A stretch of 52,460 bases of DNA from Fusobacterium naviforme (GTDB taxonomy: Bacteria; Bacillota; Clostridia; Lachnospirales; Lachnospiraceae): NCBI GenBank assembly GCA_003014445.1, contig PYGH01000012.1, positions 17,360 to 69,819 on the forward strand, read 5' to 3'. Below are positions 50,130 to 52,460 of the stretch, one piece after another (the first letter of the stretch is position 1; the number at the start of each line of letters is the position of its first letter). A program made the translations under genes and the position numbers. The notes under the pieces are model-generated. The model did no database searches. It was not told the DNA's origin and was given only the letters and a program-made list of their open reading frames with translations.

Positions 50130-50729
50130 ATGGAGAGACGGCCTGCCGCAGATTACAGCCATATCATCGCAGTCACCAATCGACACAGCTTCGATGGCGC
50201 AGAAGATCCGGAGCTTGCCTTCCTCACGCGGGTGCGGGAGGTGCTTTTGCTCAGGCCCCGTGCGCTTGTTCTCCGGGAGAAGGACCTCCCCTCATCGGAA
50301 TACCGCGCACTGGCAGAAAAAATCCTGCCTCTGTGTACCGGAACAGCTCTGATTCTCCACTCTTTCCCGCAGATTGCCGCAGAGCTTGGCCTCGGCCTGC
50401 ATCTCCCGTTGCCGCTTCTGAAGGAGCTTGCGACAGCTGATCCAGCCCTCTTAAAGCACTTCCACACTGTCGGAACCTCTGTACATTCTGAAGCAGAGGC
50501 CCGGCTCGCATATATGCTCGGTGCAGGCTACTGCTTTGCCGGAAATATCTTCGAAACCAGCTGCAAGCCGGATCTTCCCGGACGCGGTACCGACTTTCTT
50601 CGCCGTATCAGCAGCGCTGTACCGATTCCCGTCTACGGCATAGGCGGAATCGATGAGACAAAAATCCCGCTGCTCCTGAAAAACGGCGCAGCGGGTGGAT
50701 GTATGATGTCCGGCCTCTTCAGTCGCTGA
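50130..50729 (+). CDS. TenI/ThiE-like TIM-barrel protein
   Basis: A 199-residue paralogue of thiamine phosphate synthase. ALVLREKDL corresponds to the ThiE QIREKxL loop. VGTSVHSEAEARLAYMLG, FAGNIFETSCKPDLPGRG and VYGIGGIDETKI follow the family order. The loops that bind HMP diphosphate differ: LILHSF replaces the IVNDR block and LHLPLPLL replaces HVGQxD. That points to a TenI-type thiazole tautomerase or another activity rather than a second ThiE. It ends the yfbR operon and overlaps the convergent CDF gene by 11 bases. Confidence 0.85.
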   Translation: MERRPAADYSHIIAVTNRHSFDGAEDPELAFLTRVREVLLLRPRALVLREKDLPSSEYRALAEKILPLCTGTALILHSFPQIAAELGLGLHLPLPLLKELATADPALLKHFHTVGTSVHSEAEARLAYMLGAGYCFAGNIFETSCKPDLPGRGTDFLRRISSAVPIPVYGIGGIDETKIPLLLKNGAAGGCMMSGLFSR

Positions 50730-51861
50730 CATCACTGTCCAGCGTCATTGTGATATGATAATCCGGATAGGCCTTCTGCAATTCTTCGTAGATTTCCTGA
50801 TAAAGCTCCTCTCTTGTTCTTCCGTCCTTCAGATCAAAGTCAATGATCAGATCAAATTTTATGATTCTCTCATTCAGCTCTGCGTAGAAGCCGTGAAGCT
50901 GAAGCACACCCTCATGCGACATCACCCGCCGGCTGATCTCCGTGCGAAGTCGCACAGCTTCGTCACTTCCGGTATTCTGTGCGTAGATTCCGACTGTCGT
51001 CAGTATCACGCCCTGTGCCTCGAAAACTCTCTGCTGTATCCTGCGTGCCATCGTGTCGATCTCACAGGCTGTCATACCATCCCGCACCTCGACATGCAGA
51101 GATCCTAAATAACGCTCCGGCCCGTAGTTATTGAGCAGAAGATCGTAAACCCCGAGCACCTCCGGATCCTCTCCGACCAGCTCCTTGATTCTTCTGGAGA
51201 GTCCGGCGCTGACACGCACACCGAGGATATCATCCACAGATTCGGAGATCATCTCATAGCCCGCGCGAATGATAAATACAGAAATAGCGATACCGACAAG
51301 CGCATCCAGCTGAATGCCTCTGCCGAGATAAAGTAGCGCGGAGCCCAGCACCGAGGCGGAAAGAACCGCGTCAAAGGACGCATCGGAGCCGGATGCAACG
51401 AGAGCGCCGGAATGTGCGAGCTTTCCCTGCCGCTTCACATAGCGCCCGAGCAGAAGCTTCACTGCGATTGCAGCAGTCATGACGCCGAGCGAGAGTGGCG
51501 TATATGCAGGCTGCCTTGGCTGTATCAGGCTCTTCACTGACTCCACAAGCGCTGTGATCCCGGCATACAGAACAATCGCCGCTACTATCATGGCGCTCAG
51601 ATACTCGATTCTTCCGTGTCCCAGCGGATGCTTTTTGTCCGGAGCCCTGCCCGCAAGTCTGGCTCCCACTATGGTGACGATGCTGGAGAGCACATCACTC
51701 AGATTATTGACTGCATCCAGAACCATCGCAATAGAATTTGAGGCGAGTCCCACCAGCCCCTTGAACAGTGCCAGCAGAATATTCGCCGCAATTCCAACCA
51801 TACTGGTGTGGATAATGACAGCCTCCCGCTCCGTCTTTCCCCTCCATTCATCCTTTTCCAT
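50719..51861 (-). CDS. Cation diffusion facilitator, MntE-like
   Basis: A 380-residue metal/proton antiporter with six membrane helices and a long cytoplasmic C-terminal part. The transport site reads DAVNNLSD in TM2 (Asp49, Asn52, Asp56) and SDASFD in TM5 (Asp160, Asp164). The NxxxD plus DxxxD pattern is that of manganese exporters such as MntE. Zinc exporters have HxxxD instead. KKHPLGHGRIEYL is the conserved loop after TM2. The tail has a CDF dimerisation domain and about 80 further residues. It is 14 bases overlapped with the deaminase gene upstream. Confidence 0.92.
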   Translation of the reverse strand: MEKDEWRGKTEREAVIIHTSMVGIAANILLALFKGLVGLASNSIAMVLDAVNNLSDVLSSIVTIVGARLAGRAPDKKHPLGHGRIEYLSAMIVAAIVLYAGITALVESVKSLIQPRQPAYTPLSLGVMTAAIAVKLLLGRYVKRQGKLAHSGALVASGSDASFDAVLSASVLGSALLYLGRGIQLDALVGIAISVFIIRAGYEMISESVDDILGVRVSAGLSRRIKELVGEDPEVLGVYDLLLNNYGPERYLGSLHVEVRDGMTACEIDTMARRIQQRVFEAQGVILTTVGIYAQNTGSDEAVRLRTEISRRVMSHEGVLQLHGFYAELNERIIKFDLIIDFDLKDGRTREELYQEIYEELQKAYPDYHITMTLDSDVSD

Positions 51862-52318
51862 GTTCCTTAAAATATTCCCGCAGCACTGCGAGACTCTCCT
51901 CTCTCAATACCCCCGCCGTGATCTCAGTGGAAACTCCGGACTCCCGGAAGACAATACGGCTCGGCTCGCTTCCCTCCACTCCCAGGAGTGCGCAGAGATC
52001 CTGGTCGCTCGCGCCATAGACCAGCCTTCCGAGCTTCATCCAGACCATTGCTCCCGAACACATAAAGCAAGGCTCACAGCTCGAGTACAGCGTGTACCCG
52101 CTAAGATCTGTGATCCCCCGCTCCGCACAGAGCCTGCGCAGCAATCCCGCCTCCGCGTGAAAGGTGGGGTCCCCCGCAGTGTAAATCTGATTCTCATTTG
52201 TGAAGATCTGCTCTCCGTCCTTCACCAGCACTGCGCCAAAGGGCTCATTTCCCCTGGCAGCAGCGGAGGCGGAAAGTGCAATTGCCTGACGCATAAAGCG
52301 CTCATCTGCTGAAATCAT
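51848..52318 (-). CDS. Nucleoside/nucleobase deaminase (CDA superfamily)
   Basis: A 156-residue zinc hydrolase. The site is FHAEAGLLRRL (His and Glu) and SCEPCFMCSGA (PCxxC). GNEPFGAVLVKDG is the usual first strand region. The C-terminal part (LYGASD-like LVYGASDQDLCALLG) resembles guanine or general nucleoside deaminases more than tRNA adenosine deaminase TadA, which has a different substrate loop. AGGAGAACAG lies before the ATG. It overlaps the CDF gene by 14 bases, so the two are co-translated. Confidence 0.9.
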   Translation of the reverse strand: MISADERFMRQAIALSASAAARGNEPFGAVLVKDGEQIFTNENQIYTAGDPTFHAEAGLLRRLCAERGITDLSGYTLYSSCEPCFMCSGAMVWMKLGRLVYGASDQDLCALLGVEGSEPSRIVFRESGVSTEITAGVLREESLAVLREYFKEHGKG

Positions 52319-52375
52319 AGCTGTTCTCCTGATTATATCCCGACTGATTTTTTTCTCAATGCAACTTTGCTTACA

Positions 52376-52440
52376 GTGTCATAACTCTGCCTCCCCAATG
52401 TGCTTGCACAGAAAGGGAGCGCAGAGTTCATGACACGCCC
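52376..52440 (-). repeat. Dispersed structured repeat, copy 4 (inverted, diverged)
   Basis: Outer stem GTGTCAT (52376-52382) with ATGACAC (52430-52436). Middle stem AACTCTGC (52383-52390) with GCAGAGTT (52421-52428) and CTCCC with GGGAG. Apical stem TGTGC (52399-52403) with GCACA (52406-52410). On the minus strand it reads GGGCGTGTCATGAA ... GTGCAAGCAC ... TTATGACAC, the same asymmetric marks as copies 1-3 with new paired bases. The leader hairpin is not visible. It lies upstream of the deaminase gene at the window edge. Confidence 0.75.
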
Positions 52441-52460
52441 TGCAATGAGGATGCAGCAGC

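Noticed and set aside
1-52460. tRNA, rRNA, insertion sequences, prophage or restriction/anti-phage genes
   Set aside because: I looked for cloverleaf arms ending in CCA, transposase and integrase motifs and typical defence domains and found none that I could support.

Overview
The window looks like one contiguous piece of a chromosome from a moderately GC-rich Gram-positive anaerobe of the Clostridia, most likely a Lachnospiraceae member. This is inferred from strong Shine-Dalgarno sequences, a Clostridia-type Tad pilus cluster with DUF5702 and DUF6382 proteins, a CIRCE operator in front of hsp20, a GlpP-family antiterminator, LrgAB, DUF975 and YitT membrane proteins, and an FMN-riboswitch rib operon. 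I found no rRNA, tRNA, insertion sequence, phage genes or CRISPR array.

Layout. 1-3774: mtnN, murG with a coupled zinc-peptidase-like gene, a rhomboid protease and a HIT protein. 3955-16038: a Tad/Flp pilus locus (cpaF, tadB, tadC with an extracellular insert, flp pilin, DUF5702 protein, TadE-like protein, a prepilin peptidase fused to a pilin-like domain, DUF6382 protein, then tadV and tadZ), interrupted by glgB on the opposite strand. 16114-18575: lrgAB and a divergent pyruvate kinase lacking the C-terminal domain. 18660-24722: CIRCE-controlled hsp20, ZIP transporter, Crp/Fnr regulator, hydroxyacyl-CoA dehydrogenase, trmL, YfcC transporter. 24968-29733: a run of minus-strand membrane and envelope genes. 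29910-32770: a three-gene operon for a cytoplasmic binding-protein-like protein, a Cys-rich HypB/CobW-like GTPase and a soluble ABC ATPase, with no permease. 32898-34237: nitrilase-family hydrolase and nitroreductase. 34503-38245: a decayed pepT/gltS mosaic followed by intact gltS and an M20 amidohydrolase. 38318-42930: the FMN-riboswitch operon ribD-ribE-ribBA-ribH plus a HAD phosphatase. 42854-46781: PatB-type lyase and a zinc/cadmium efflux operon (ArsR regulator, stand-alone HMA domain, P1B ATPase). 47236-50729: a compact operon yfbR-thiE-DUF3810-hypothetical-TenI-like. 50719-52318: an MntE-like CDF exporter and a nucleoside deaminase.

How the genes work together. The Tad locus supplies ATPase, platform proteins, pilin, pseudopilins and two maturation peptidases. 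The rib operon covers GTP and ribulose-5-phosphate to riboflavin, and its HAD gene is a good candidate for the usually unassigned dephosphorylation step. The arsR-HMA-ATPase set is a self-contained metal sensing and efflux unit.

The least explained signals are (i) four copies of a long hairpin element (1-110, 46821-46904, 46970-47079, 52376-52440) whose stems differ by compensatory changes while the GCAAGC apex and a TCATGAA / TTATGA asymmetry stay fixed; (ii) the 29910-32770 operon, which looks like an undescribed cytoplasmic ABC/GTPase metal or cofactor system; and (iii) the prepilin peptidase fused to a domain carrying its own apparent cleavage site. All database-level claims here are from recognition of motifs by eye and were not computed.
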